From Udeniomyces pyricola (lineage: Eukaryota > Basidiomycota > Tremellomycetes > Cystofilobasidiales > Mrakiaceae): 64,000 nucleotides of DNA. Positions 11,974 through 22,297 of the stretch are shown here, piece after piece; the stretch's first letter is position 1, and each line of letters opens with the position of its first letter. The notes beneath the pieces are model-generated. The model searched no databases. It was not told the DNA's origin and saw nothing but the letters and a program-made list of their open reading frames with translations. The position numbers were made by a program, and so were the translations under genes. The stretch covers positions 304,743-368,742 of the forward strand of contig BCIK01000018.1 of assembly GCA_039545295.1 (NCBI GenBank), written 5' to 3'.

Positions 11974-14900
11974 TCAGCACCGCTCAAAGATCTTGTAGAG
12001 GTCCGGCAGGTTGGCGATCTGAGTGACCTCGCCGTTGTTGAGCGATGTCTTAGGCGCGACGAGATGACGTCGGGTCGCCGGAAAGATGACGTGTTCCACT
12101 TGGAATCGTTCTGGAAGCGTTGACCAAGAGGTGGAAGGGGAGGAGGAGGAGGAGGAAAATGAAAGAAAAGTTGGAGAGTCCCAAGTCCACATCGACATCG
12201 ATATAACAGAAGAAGGAGGAAGCGTCGGCAAGGAGCGGTATGCACGGTGGCAGTTGAACAAAAGAAAGCAGGGGAAGATCGAAGAAGGGTCGGGCAAGCG
12301 TGGGAAGCAAGGGGGCGGGCGGCGAGACGCGTCAGGAACACAAAAAGACGGCAGCAATTTCGCGAAGGGAGCCAGCCGTGCGCGCGCCCGCGCGCGCCCG
12401 CGGAAACGATCTCACGGCATGTGAATACAGAGGGAAAGAGAGAAAGAGCGGGGACTGCACCATGCTTCCTCTCCGGTGTCTCGGGCTCCGATGAATGCGA
12501 TGTTGGATTGTAGTTGTCAAAGGTCGGGATGGGAATGTAAAAGAACGCCAGCTCTCGTAGGAACGATTCGAAGCAACCCATCTCGTCCGTCCAATCGACC
12601 TGGACTCCGGCACCGCCGCATCGGAACACAAAAGAGGGGGGGAAGGAGAAATCAGCTTCGGTCAACGACAGTTCTTCGAAAGATCAATACACGCGCAACG
12701 TTCAACCTGGACGATCCGGAGATGGCAGGTTGATGTTGAAAGGGGGTACCTGATCGAGGTAAAAAGAACTCACCCCCGGCCCGAGGCGCATGAGAAAGAG
12801 CGGTAGCCGGTCGAGGTTTGGCGTATAGCCGGGAAGCAGCAAAGGGAGCGTAGAAAGGCGTCCTTCGGGTGAGATGGCCAGGCTAAAGTACTCCTCGAGC
12901 ATATCGCGTCGATCGATGAGCCGAGAAACAATGGCCTGATGAAAAAAAAGAAAGAAAAAAAAAAAGGGATGATAAGGGTGGGGACAGTCGAGCAGGTTAG
13001 CTAAAGCCTTGAGATTTATAGGGCCGATCTTTAATGCAAGGTGTAGCCGCTCACTTTTGCCTTGGTCTCCTTCTGTTCGTCTGGAACGGCCGATTCATAT
13101 TTGATAGCAACATCAACAAGAGCTTTGATGTCGACCGGAGGTTGGATGTTGATCCGACCGTAAGCTCCAAACTGGAGCACGCCGAGTTGGTAGAATAGCT
13201 CCTCCCTGGATTGATCAACGTATACAGGAGGAATCAGTCGTCAGACTATATGGTGAGCTCGTAGTGTGTAGGGAAATGAGACCACTTACGCGACGGCCGC
13301 GTGATTGACCATGAACATTTGGGTCTCGTGCTGAACAAGCGAGAGCGAGAGATCATAGTCGACCAGACCGATGTACTTATGTCGCTGAAACAGGGTTGTT
13401 AGTTCTGTCAAGCAGAACAAGAGGAAAAGAAAGAAAGAAGAAAAGACAAAGAAGAAAGGAGAAAAAAAGAAACGAACAATCAATTAGAAGCATGGTGAGA
13501 GGATCAAGAAATGCTCGGCTGCAACGGCCACAGGAGAGCCCCAACGTTACCTTTATGGGCCCCTTTTCGGATGTTTTCTCGGAGTTTCCTCACGCTGCTC
13601 AGCGAACAAACACTCTCCTGAATCATTCCACCGCCGCCAATGCCAATTTTTCTCGGAGGTTCCACCTCGGCATCGTCCCCTCCACGGTCCTTCCAATCGA
13701 TGCCGTCGTCGTCATCGTCGTCATCGCCGTCGTTCCCCTCCTCTTCGGCCGCGGACCCATTTGAATCAATGCCTTCAGAGAGGCCGTCGACATCGATCGC
13801 GTTTTCCCGACCTTTGCCCTTAAGCTCAAGGGTTTTCTGCCGCTTGCGTTGAGTATTGATGTTGCTGTCATTGGAGATCTCGCGGGCATGAGATGCCGAG
13901 GCCAGAATAGGGTTCATCGGGGGGAACATGGAATCAAGAGTTCGAACCGTGGGGTCTACGCGGACCTTGTGTTTGGGTGGTAGAGGCTTCGAAGGACCAG
14001 CTGAAGATGCAAGAAAAGGGGGAAGAAGAGACGCATCAGCAAAAGAAAAACAAATTGAATGAATCCCAGGCGTATTTCGATGATGTCGATCGATACCTTT
14101 GACGTTGGCTGGGTTCGAGTGCGTATATTTGGCTCGCAGCCGACTCGATATCTGAGTGACGCGGGGAGTAGAACTCGTCGCCGCATCTCCATCTTCGTCA
14201 GACCTCTCAATTTCACTAACGGTGTCATTCGGAGCCTCATCCTCATCCTCGGATTCTTCGGTTTCGTGCTCATCCTCATCCTCCCCCGGTAGAGTAGATT
14301 GGACGGCATCTCTCGTTTTTGACGGATCACTGGCACCGGGCAAGATACTTTGAACTGGTTGAACCTGCTAAAATTACGCGTGGAACGACAAGTAACGGAG
14401 ACTATGAGTGTACTGAGAGTAGCGGTACGGATATACGTGAATGCACATGGCTTCTCGAGACGACGTTTCTCACCTGCATTGAAAACGTCCTAGACGAGTT
14501 CGAGTCTGTGAGAGCCTCTTGAACAGCCTCGCAGATGGCATCGGTGATCTCGTCTTCGTTAAGGAATCGAACTTCCTTTTTGGTCGGGTGGACGTTCACG
14601 TCAATATTGGCCGGATTGATTTGCAAGCTATAACACGATCAATAGTTAAGGATCAGCATCGATCTTCGCAGCCAAGCATATGTAGGAGCATGCCGCTTAC
14701 CTGAGGTAAACCCAGGGATAGGTTCCCTTCGGTAAGATGGCGGTATAAAGGGTCTCGATAGCCTTCTTAATTTTGGGTGCGTCGACCAGACGATCTGAAT
14801 GCTTCAAAGTGTCAGTTCAATTCCCATCGGAGGCTGTTGACAGCATCGACTGGACGTACGGTTGATGAAGAGCAAGAAGCCTTCCCGCTTTTTGGAATTC

Positions 14901-16190
14901 CAATTTGCACCGGTCACCCAACCCTCAACTTGAAATTCTAGCTCTTCGTTCTCGATGAGAGGTAAGCGGACGAGCTCTTTTGAGAGGCTCACCCCGTAGG
15001 CGGCTTTGATGGTCTGCCGGGTGTCTGATAGAGATGGGGTGGACAGAGATGGCGCAGATTGTCCAGTCTACGGGTTCACTTGCACCGGTAAATCGGTAAG
15101 CTAAGACTCCTCAAGACAAGAGGAGAGACCCGATGTACGATGCTTGCACCTTTTTGCAGACAAACGCAACCGACGGATTGTGCACCGCATACCGAGTAAC
15201 AACGTCAAGGATGCGCGAGTATTCTTCGCTTATTGACTTGAGGCCCTTTCTCCTCGTCGGTACATTGTAGAAGAGGTCTTCGGCCTAGGTAAATCAGGGA
15301 GATACAGGATATCAGAGGAAGTAAGAGTAACGATCAAGGTGGGCTGTCAGCAAACAAATAACAATTTGTGGGATGTGCTCGCAACATACATCTGGAGCAA
15401 TGGTTCACTTACAGTAATAGTAGTTCCTTGGTTCCCAGCTGCCGCAGTTGGCTCAGCAGCCGCTCCAGGTCGAGCAGGCATCAGAACACCGTCGGAATAT
15501 GTACATCTGTAACGCGACTGCGCGTCAGCCTGATTGAGGGATGTCTCGGATACCTCAGCAGCAGAAGCGGTGAATGCGTTGATATCCACTCACTTCCAAG
15601 CGCACAGTGCCTCTGCTGTTTTCGTCAGAACTGATAGATGAGCGACGTGGGAGATGGAGGCAAGTGCTTCCCCTCGAAACCCATAGGTTGTCATCGCCAT
15701 GAGGTCTTCAAACGCCCGGAGCTTGGAAGTCGTGAACCGCTGACAGAGGATTGGCAGATCAGCATGCTAATGTAGATGGAAGAGTACAACACATCAGCAC
15801 TGGTCGTCAATATCGAGCTGCACACGCGCCCGTCGTCATTGGGAAGTCCGACTTCGAGTCGGACGTACGCGGATGCCACACCCATCGTCCTGAATCTGAA
15901 GCAGCTTCATGCCGCCATCTTTGACGGTGATCTTGATGCTTTTCGAGCCAGCATCAAGCGAGTTTTCAATCAACTCTTTGAGCGCAGCGGAAGGTCTTTG
16001 AATGATTTCCTGCGAGTGGAAATTCACGAGAGAGAGCCTGTTCAGCTAGAAGCAAAGCAAGGGGGGGCCGGCCGGAGTGGGGTCAACGCACGCCAGCAGC
16101 TATTCGATTGACGACCGTTTCATCGAGCTTGATGATAGGTTTAGGCTGTCCTGGAACAAATTCGACATCTTCTGCATGATCGACGTCCAT
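11974..16190 (-). CDS. MLH1: DNA mismatch repair protein MLH1
   Basis: Fifteen exons (16092-16190, 15869-16009, 15594-15766, 15413-15506, 15150-15284, 14860-15067, 14701-14794, 14474-14627, 14097-14367, 13551-14000, 13290-13404, 13055-13205, 12774-12935, 12461-12599, 11974-12110) give 840 aa. MLH1 is the MutL-alpha subunit that links MutS recognition to excision. The GHKL ATPase is complete: [20 protein letters not shown], then [38 protein letters not shown], and [19 protein letters not shown]. Residues about 370-590 form an acidic disordered linker with a run of seven or more Asp. The C-terminal dimerisation domain has [32 protein letters not shown] and [10 protein letters not shown]. The protein ends [11 protein letters not shown], the invariant MLH1 C-terminal FERC that completes the PMS1 endonuclease site. 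The acceptor at 14364-14369 is a NAGNAG pair, so one Gln may vary. The last intron is long (350 bp). Confidence 0.96.
12379..12403. repeat. Alternating CG tract in the last MLH1 intron
   Basis: A run of (GC)n blocks interrupted by single extra C (GTGCGCGCGCCCGCGCGCGC and on) inside the 12111-12460 intron. Alternating CG can adopt Z-DNA and is unusual here because most local low-complexity DNA is purine/pyrimidine-segregated. Confidence 0.7.
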
Positions 16191-16658
16191 ATGGAGGAAG
16201 GAGAAAGCTGGTGGGAGCGAGGTAGGTTGATCAGACGCGAGGAAGGTGGGCGCATCGAGGAATCGCGCTTCTTAAATCGCGTCGACGCGACGGCCAATGT
16301 GGATGCGTTATAGTAGATCTTGGCTGCACGTGATCTGAATATCCATTGCAGGCTGACTTTGGCTGACGCAACATCTTGGACTATAAATTTTGAACGTCCT
16401 ATGTTTCGCTTCTCAATGAATTTCCCAAGTGACTTGGTCGTCCTTTGCAAACTTTCCTATAGCTGGACTGCCATCTGTACTTTTCACGACATATTAGAAG
16501 AAAAAGAAAACTAAACTAAACTACTAGGTACGTCAGCGATTCATCTTCGCCACTGCATATATAGCAACAGCATCACTGTCCTAGATATCCTAATACCACC
16601 CAATTCACTCAGGGGCTACTTTAGCAAGTACCTGCCACGTATATGCTTCTACGGCTGT
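16191..16658 (-). promoter_or_regulatory. MLH1 upstream region with CCAAT box and 14-bp palindrome
   Basis: Spacer between the MLH1 start codon and the stop of the next minus-strand gene. About 90-110 bp upstream of the MLH1 ATG lies the perfect palindrome TCGCGTCGACGCGA (16277-16290), directly next to CCAAT (16294-16298, + strand). Its CGCG-rich core is similar to, but not, the MluI cell-cycle box ACGCGT that drives S-phase repair genes. A cell-cycle role is inference. The distal half is AT-richer, without a gene. Confidence 0.45.
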
Positions 16659-18800
16659 TTACATCCAGTCGTCACAGGTGGGACACTTGAACACCACACT
16701 ACTCTCCTTACTGCTCGCCGCTCCCTTGCTCTTCACCGGATCCGTCTTGTCTCCCTCGGCGTAAACGATCCCATCAGCCTCCGGCTTCTCTCCTTTTCCA
16801 TCCTCGCTCACGGGCGTAATCTGGCACCTGTGAGCCCATTCCTCCGTTAATGGCAGGCCCAAGACGAGAACCTCTCGAACAATCTCCCGGGCTTGAAACA
16901 CGGCTTCCGCGTTCCCCACGATTCCGACTCCATCGGCTGCCGTACCACGGACGATTGGCTGCTTGGCAAGCTCGACCAGGCTTGGAGGAAGTGACCCCAG
17001 AGCCTCTAGAGTGCAACGTGTCTGAAGTTCTTCGGTGTCGATTGTAGCAGAGGGATCATCCTTGGGGACTGCCTCCGACGGTAAGCCGAGTATAAAGGAT
17101 AAATCGTGGTCCGCCGAACGTGGGGTAGAGCTGGTTTTGAGGCAGCGAGCATGGTGCCAGGTGGCGCAGCTTGGTCGAGGACAGAGTCGCATGCGAGAGC
17201 CTGACGAGAGGGGGAGAGGTCTGTACGGCTTGCCACAAGAACAGGAAGGCGGAGATATGGGCACCGGCTCCGGTAAGACTATAGGTGGAGTCTGACCGAT
17301 CCAGATGATGAAAGCGTAGGGTACGACGGACGAGAGACTTCAACATCAGTGTCTGTTTTTTTTTTTCATGTCGAGTGGGACGCTTGGACTAGAAGACAAG
17401 GAACTGACCGTCTTGGTTTGACCCTTGACCTGGGTCTTCCATTGCTCGACCGGAGCGAACGAAACAATTCGGTGTCTAAAAATAGAACAGAAGACGTCAG
17501 TAATCGTTGTTTAGGTTGATTGACCTGCGAGGCGTGGTTCGTACCGGAAAAAGTAGTCGTCTTTCTCGAAACTCCTTTGGTCAACGTTGCTCTCGTCAAA
17601 TTCGTACACCCGAGCGAGATCCTTTTGCGTAAGTGGTATGGAAGGATGAACTTTAGTGTTCTCTGAGCTTAATGATCCAGCGGTGAGTCTCATGCATAAG
17701 TTGACGTCTTGACTTACTTGGCAGGCGCCGATGGGAATGACCTCTTGGTGGTCCGTGTAGACCACCTCTTGGCCATGGCCTGAAAGGAACGGAAAGAATA
17801 GAACAAGCAAACACGATGATGTGTCAGCAGACGAAGGCTGTCCTTTGTCTGCGTCTTCGACACGCATCGACTTTGATGTGGCGCACCAGTCAGACGAAGC
17901 TTCTTGAGATGAGCGTAGTTGATCTCTTGAAGCTGCGACTCGTTGTAGCTAATTCATTTTAATTTTTAATTTTATTATTAAAAAAAAAGAACATGCATAT
18001 GATTAGACGTGTAGGAAACAGATGGCGCGTCTAGGTCATAGGAGTACTCACTACCATTGAATGATGCTGCAGACGCGTCGAAACTCGAAAGAAAGTCAAC
18101 TAGGAAGCTCGAACGATATGTTTCATCTTGACCCACGTCACGATGAAACTAACAGGAATACCCGAGATGTGCTCTCTCCTCGCTACGTGATCCAAATTGA
18201 AGCAGCCCATGAGTGTTAGAAAACAGAGGGAAAAAAAGTTGCTTCTCTCACGTCGCGCGTCTCCGTCCGGATTGGGTAAGAATGCCAAGCTGAGGGATGA
18301 TACTGACGATGTCGTGAACCTTGGCCAGCCAGATCTCCTGGTCTTGGGCTTTCTTCACTTTTTCGTTGGTCTTGCCTTTTTTGGTGGGAGGAGCGCCTTG
18401 GATGACGACCTCGCCTGGTAGGACAAAGATGTCGTTGCCTTTCCTGATCTTGGTTTGGTCCGGGACGGCGACTGCGACGAAGGACGCGACGGATTAGACA
18501 GCAGCATCGTGACGTGGATGGTGGGCCGATAGAACAGGATGACGTGGGGATCACTCATCTGTCGTCGTAACACTCACGTTGAACAAGCTTATAAGGTCTG
18601 TACTTGACCTGATCCTTCATGTCTTCCAACGTGGGCAGGTAGTCCTCATCGCTGTCGTAGCTGCCATCGTCACTGCTCTCGGACGCGGCGCGTTTCCGCT
18701 TGTGACCTACACTGGCGGGCTTGGAGGCAGGAGCAGGGGCCGAGGCCTTTTTGGTGAGGTCGGACGTAGAAGCGCGCTTTTTTGGTTTAGCGGATGGCAT
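16659..18800 (-). CDS. BAH domain protein with C-terminal zinc-finger (PHD-like) module
   Basis: Eight exons (18578-18800, 18308-18471, 18052-18083, 17887-17948, 17718-17779, 17545-17621, 17409-17475, 16659-17291) give 439 aa in a closed frame. The basic, Ala/Pro/Lys-rich N-terminus (1-60) contains GHKRKRAASESSDDG, a likely nuclear-localisation and phospho segment. The BAH domain covers about 80-230: FVLPGEVVIQG, EIWLAKVHDI, SIIQWYYNESQL, VVYTDHQEVIPIGAC, DDYFFRHRIVSFAPVEQWKT. The C-terminal module has CSCGKPYRP, CPRPSCATWHHARCL and a closing CPTCDDWM, which fits a PHD-type Cys4-His-Cys3 pattern stretched by an acidic insert. BAH-PHD proteins read histone marks. The exon carrying SIIQWYY is 32 nt and uses a TCGAG acceptor; it was chosen for phase and for the BAH WYY motif and is the weakest join. 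No named ortholog is claimed. Confidence 0.72.
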
Positions 18801-19047
18801 GATGCGGATGAGATGAGAGCGGTGAAGGGTTTAGTCGAGGAAAGGGGATGATGATTGGGCGTTCAACGCGTCGGTACGGTGTGCGACAGGAACGCGCAGG
18901 GACAGCTCTTGACATGACACAGTCGCACCTAGTCGCAACTAGTCCGCAACTAGTCGACTCCACATTTACCAGCCTCGTCCCCCTATTCATCCGTCTCATC
19001 GTCTATCCCAACGCACCCTCGCTACTGTACCAAAGTCAACCCATAAC
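18801..19047. promoter_or_regulatory. Bidirectional promoter with triple CGCA-CTAGTC repeat
   Basis: A 247-bp gap between divergent start codons of the BAH gene (-) and the amine oxidase (+). At 18921-18960 an 11-12 bp unit occurs three times in tandem (TCGCACCTAG, TCGCAACTAG, CCGCAACTAG) and runs into GTCGAC. A shared operator is inference. No TATA box is evident. Confidence 0.45.
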
Positions 19048-20933
19048 ATGTCCTCTAAAACGTACGACTGTGTCGTCATTGGCGCTGGTTTCGCTGGTCT
19101 CATGGCCGCCCGAGGTCTTGTCAACCAGGGTCGATCTGTCCTCGTCCTCGAGGTAAAAGCATCTCATCTCGCTTTCAATGGCCCGATGGATGGCTTCGGC
19201 AATCAACTCATCTCCATCCTCTCTATTCACTCTGCTATCCCAGGCGAGAAGCCGGATCGGAGGACGTGCGGAGAGTTACGCCGGTGGAGGACATTCATCC
19301 GTCGACTTGGGCTGCTCCTGGATCCATGGCTTTGCCGAGGGAGCACCCACCAGAGACCTCATCAAGAGCCTCGGTATCGTACGTCTTCATGGCGTTCTCT
19401 CTCTCTCTCTCTTTTTCTTTTTGTCTCTTGGTCTCAACTCACCAGAGGATGATCTGATCAAGTATCTTGTGCGCCCATTTTTTAGGCAGCCCATGTTCCC
19501 AAACCTGCCGACTCGCTGATGATAGGGCCTAACGGTAAGAGTCTTTGCCCAAGTTGCATTCCCTTGCCAATCGGTCCGGCTTCCGAAGACTCGACTAAAG
19601 GCGTCTGCAATCTACAACCATATCCAGGTGTCATCTCTCCAGCACTCGCTTCCAAGTTGTCCTCCAACCTCACCAAAGCTAACGCTCAAGTCCGGACCAA
19701 AGCCTTGGAGACGACCTCATCGACAGCGTCGCTGGCGTCCTCGATTCTCGCCGCCGACTCGGTTCTGTTCTCTGACCTCTCCCCGGAAGAACGTCCTTTG
19801 GCCGAAGCTCTCGCACGAACGATGCAGGTAGGACTCGGCGCCGAGCTGGAAGACGTATCCCTTCGGTGGACCGGATGGGAAGGTGCGTGCAGTAACGTTC
19901 GACCTATTTCGCGCCGCAGCATGAACACATCAGCTTCAAGTCGACTGATGAACTTCTCGACAAAATTTGCACTCCGTCTCGCCTTTGGATCACCCACCTC
20001 AATTCAGACAATTTTGACGGAACGAACGCCGCTCCCGAGGGAGGTTACTCCGCCGTCGCCGCTGCCCTTCGAGCTCGAGCCGAGGCAAAAGGCGCTACGT
20101 TCCATCTCAACGAGCCAGTCTCGTCGGTGCGACTTGACCCAACGTCCCAGGCGATCACAACGACGACCTCGTCCGGAGCCTACACTTCGCTCTGCGTCAT
20201 CGTGACTATTCCACTTGGTGTCCTCAAAATGCTGCCATCTACCTTCTTTGACCCTCCGCTTTCGGCGAGGAAGGTGGCTGCCATCCAAGACACCCACGTC
20301 GGAACGCTCGAGAAACTCGTCTTGACGTACCCTTCAGTCTGGTGGAACGAAAACGTCTCCTCTATCACCATCTTACCTTCGGCCAAGCCCTCGTCGTCGT
20401 CCTTGACCAGCATCAATAGCGACGTTGATCGAGCCCTCACTCTGCTCTCCTCCGTCTCTCTTGCCATCTTCTCCTTTTCTTCCCACGCCCTCCCGGCCCC
20501 TCATCCGACCCTTCTTATCTACGTTCCCCATCCGATCGCTAAACCTCTCTCGCTCCTTCCTCTTGAAGCCGTCACCGAGGCCGCCCACGTGCTCCTTTCG
20601 ACTCGCCTCGGACCGAGCTGCCCGAACCCATCTGCCACCCCTCCCTCTCCGTCCCATGCTAAATTAACCCGATGGGCTTCCGATCCATTCTCCATGGGCG
20701 CCACCACTACGCCCTCGACGACGTCCGAGCGAGGCGAGCGAAACCCGTTGACGTTCGTCGAGCTTGGCAAGCCAGAGAAGGGGCTCTGGCCAACTGGTCG
20801 GCTCGGGTTCGCAGGCGAGCACACCGAGGAAAACCATCGAGGTTCTGTCGTCGGCGCCGTCGTCTCGGGCGAGCGGGAAGGAGAGAGGGTCGCGGGGTTG
20901 TTGATGAGACTTGTCAAAAATGACAGTGCATAA
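19048..20933 (+). CDS. FAD-dependent amine oxidase (polyamine oxidase-like)
   Basis: Exons 19048-19152, 19244-19378, 19486-19534, 19628-19882 and 20008-20933 give 489 aa. The N-terminus carries the dinucleotide-binding motif VVIGAGFAGLMAARGL, then ARSRIGGRAESYAGGGHSSVDLG and CSWIHGF, the usual flavin amine-oxidase second FAD contact. Further motifs are DNFDGTNAAPEGGYSAVAAA, VSSVRLD, VIVTIPLGVLK and, near the C-terminus, GRLGFAGEHTEENHRGSVVGAVVSG, where FAGEHT contacts the isoalloxazine. Family members oxidise polyamines (spermine/N1-acetylspermine), releasing H2O2. The absence of SWIRM or other domains argues against an LSD1 demethylase. The C-terminus NDSA is not a PTS1. The 93-nt segment 19535-19627 is in frame and stop-free but has good splice sites and lacks family similarity, so I treat it as intron; retention would add 31 residues. 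Confidence 0.85.
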
Positions 20934-21577
20934 ACTGTCTCTCTCTCTCTCTCTCTCTCCTCCCCTCCCCCCATCCCTCCCCCCCCCCTCCCACCCCCTT
21001 TGATTGGGCTACATCACGTAGAGTAGGGTTGATGCAGCCATGAGAAGAAACGAACGACAGTTGGTTGATCGATCAGGGAGGATTCGAAAAAGGGTGGGGA
21101 ACACAGTCGCGATTAGATATATATCTCGCAGATTAGATGAGTACGGATTTAGTGATCGTCCAAGAACAACAACAACAACAACAACAACAAAAAGACGGGG
21201 TTTCAGCTCTTTTGTGAGAAAAAAAAAAGGGGGTGGAAGACGAAGTAGGGGGAAAAACCACTTTGGTTTTGCCCTTTATTTGTTTTGTTAGTCTGCGTGG
21301 TCACACAGGAGTCAGTCGACAACCGAAAGTCCTCCTCCCCCCCCCTCCCCCTCCTATCTTCTCGATCATCATCAACCTGCATGCAAGAGTCGTCGTTACG
21401 TGTCATGAAAAGAATCGTGTCTGTGCCTCGCGTCCCCCTTCCGACCGGCTCCTATCAATTCCCCAAGCCTACTACCACTACTGCTCCACTGCAGTCTTGT
21501 CCTCCCCCCCCCCCTCCCCCCCCCCTCCTTCCCTCTTTCTCGTCGTTTCCTTGATGTTGCACCGGGTTCCTGTTGTC
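20934..21577. other. Convergent 3' spacer (amine oxidase / MDM35)
   Basis: Non-coding. It holds a CT repeat just after the oxidase stop (about 20936-20962), C-runs, an (AAC)n microsatellite at 21165-21190 and further polypyrimidine at 21330-21545. No gene is seen. Confidence 0.6.
21165..21190 (+). repeat. (AAC)n microsatellite
   Basis: About eight and a half perfect AAC units in the convergent spacer. Confidence 0.9.
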
Positions 21578-22297
21578 TCACCGACTTGTGGCCGGGAAAC
21601 TAGGTTCGGATATAAGTGGGTTCTCTTCTCTCGCCTGCGTCAGCATCGGAAGGAGGTCCTTATCCTTGACGGCTTTCTACAAAAGAGGAGGGGGGGGGGA
21701 AGGGGAAAGACGTGATCGTAACGGAAATAGAAGGGAAGGGAAAGGCGAATGTATATGGTTTCCGTCAAGGGTTCGTCATCAAGGTAATCAACAAAGACGG
21801 TCTATCTCGGGTATTCCTCTGACAAAACAGCAGAAATCCCCATTTGCTTTCTCACAAACCAGAGAGGAGATGGAAAGAGGTGAGGGGGGGGGGGAGGGAG
21901 GAGAAAACCACGATGATGCATCTGGGTTGATAGATGAATGGAATGAATGGAATGAATGGCATGGAAATGAATGGAAATGAATGGAAATGACCCTTACCCA
22001 AACGCAAGCCTCGTATTCTCTCCACGACGCGCCACAGAGCTCTTCGTATTCGTCCGCTTTCTCCTTAGCCCTAATGGCAGGATCAATGGTTTGTTGTTGT
22101 TGTTGTTGCTGTATCGGTTTAGCGCCTTTGACAGAGACAGCAGTAGGGGTGGACGAAGAAGGAGCCGCGGCGAAAGGGAGAGGTTCGAGGTAACCTTCGA
22201 CCCACTTGATGAAGCAGGCGTCGTATCGATGCTTGAGTGGGTTACATGCAGGGTTAACTACATGAAACGAGAAGGGGAACGGTTTAATAGTCGACAT
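21578..22297 (-). CDS. MDM35: MDM35-like twin CX9C mitochondrial intermembrane-space protein
   Basis: Two exons (21998-22297 and 21578-21676) give 132 aa. UPF0203/Mdm35 family proteins sit in the mitochondrial intermembrane space, are imported by Mia40, and chaperone the Ups1/Ups2 (PRELI) phospholipid-transfer proteins for phosphatidic acid and phosphatidylserine. Both cysteine pairs are visible: CNPLKHRYDAC (CX9C) followed by FIKWVEGYL, and CGASWREYEAC (CX9C). After the intron come KAVKDKDLLPMLTQAREENP and a short tail, matching the family C-terminal helix. Unusually, the loop between the two helices is expanded to about 50 residues and contains a run of seven Gln, whereas yeast Mdm35 is 86 aa with a short loop. 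The 321-bp intron contains a GGAAT-type repeat next to the donor. Confidence 0.9.
21933..21990 (+). repeat. Satellite-like (GGAATGAAT)n repeat in MDM35 intron
   Basis: Imperfect tandem units of GGAATGAAT and GGAAATGAAT over about 58 bp, ending a few bases from the MDM35 splice donor (minus strand, donor at 21992-21997). Confidence 0.85.
22091..22111 (-). repeat. Poly-Gln codon run in MDM35
   Basis: TTG repeat on + (CAA/CAG on -) coding seven consecutive Gln in the loop of MDM35. Confidence 0.9.

Noticed and set aside
18100..18288. 62-codon frame (VSFIVTWVKMK) inside the BAH gene, tried as an exon
   Set aside because: No donor in the phase needed to reach the WYY exon; a direct join from 18308 to 18083 closes the frame and keeps the BAH motif.
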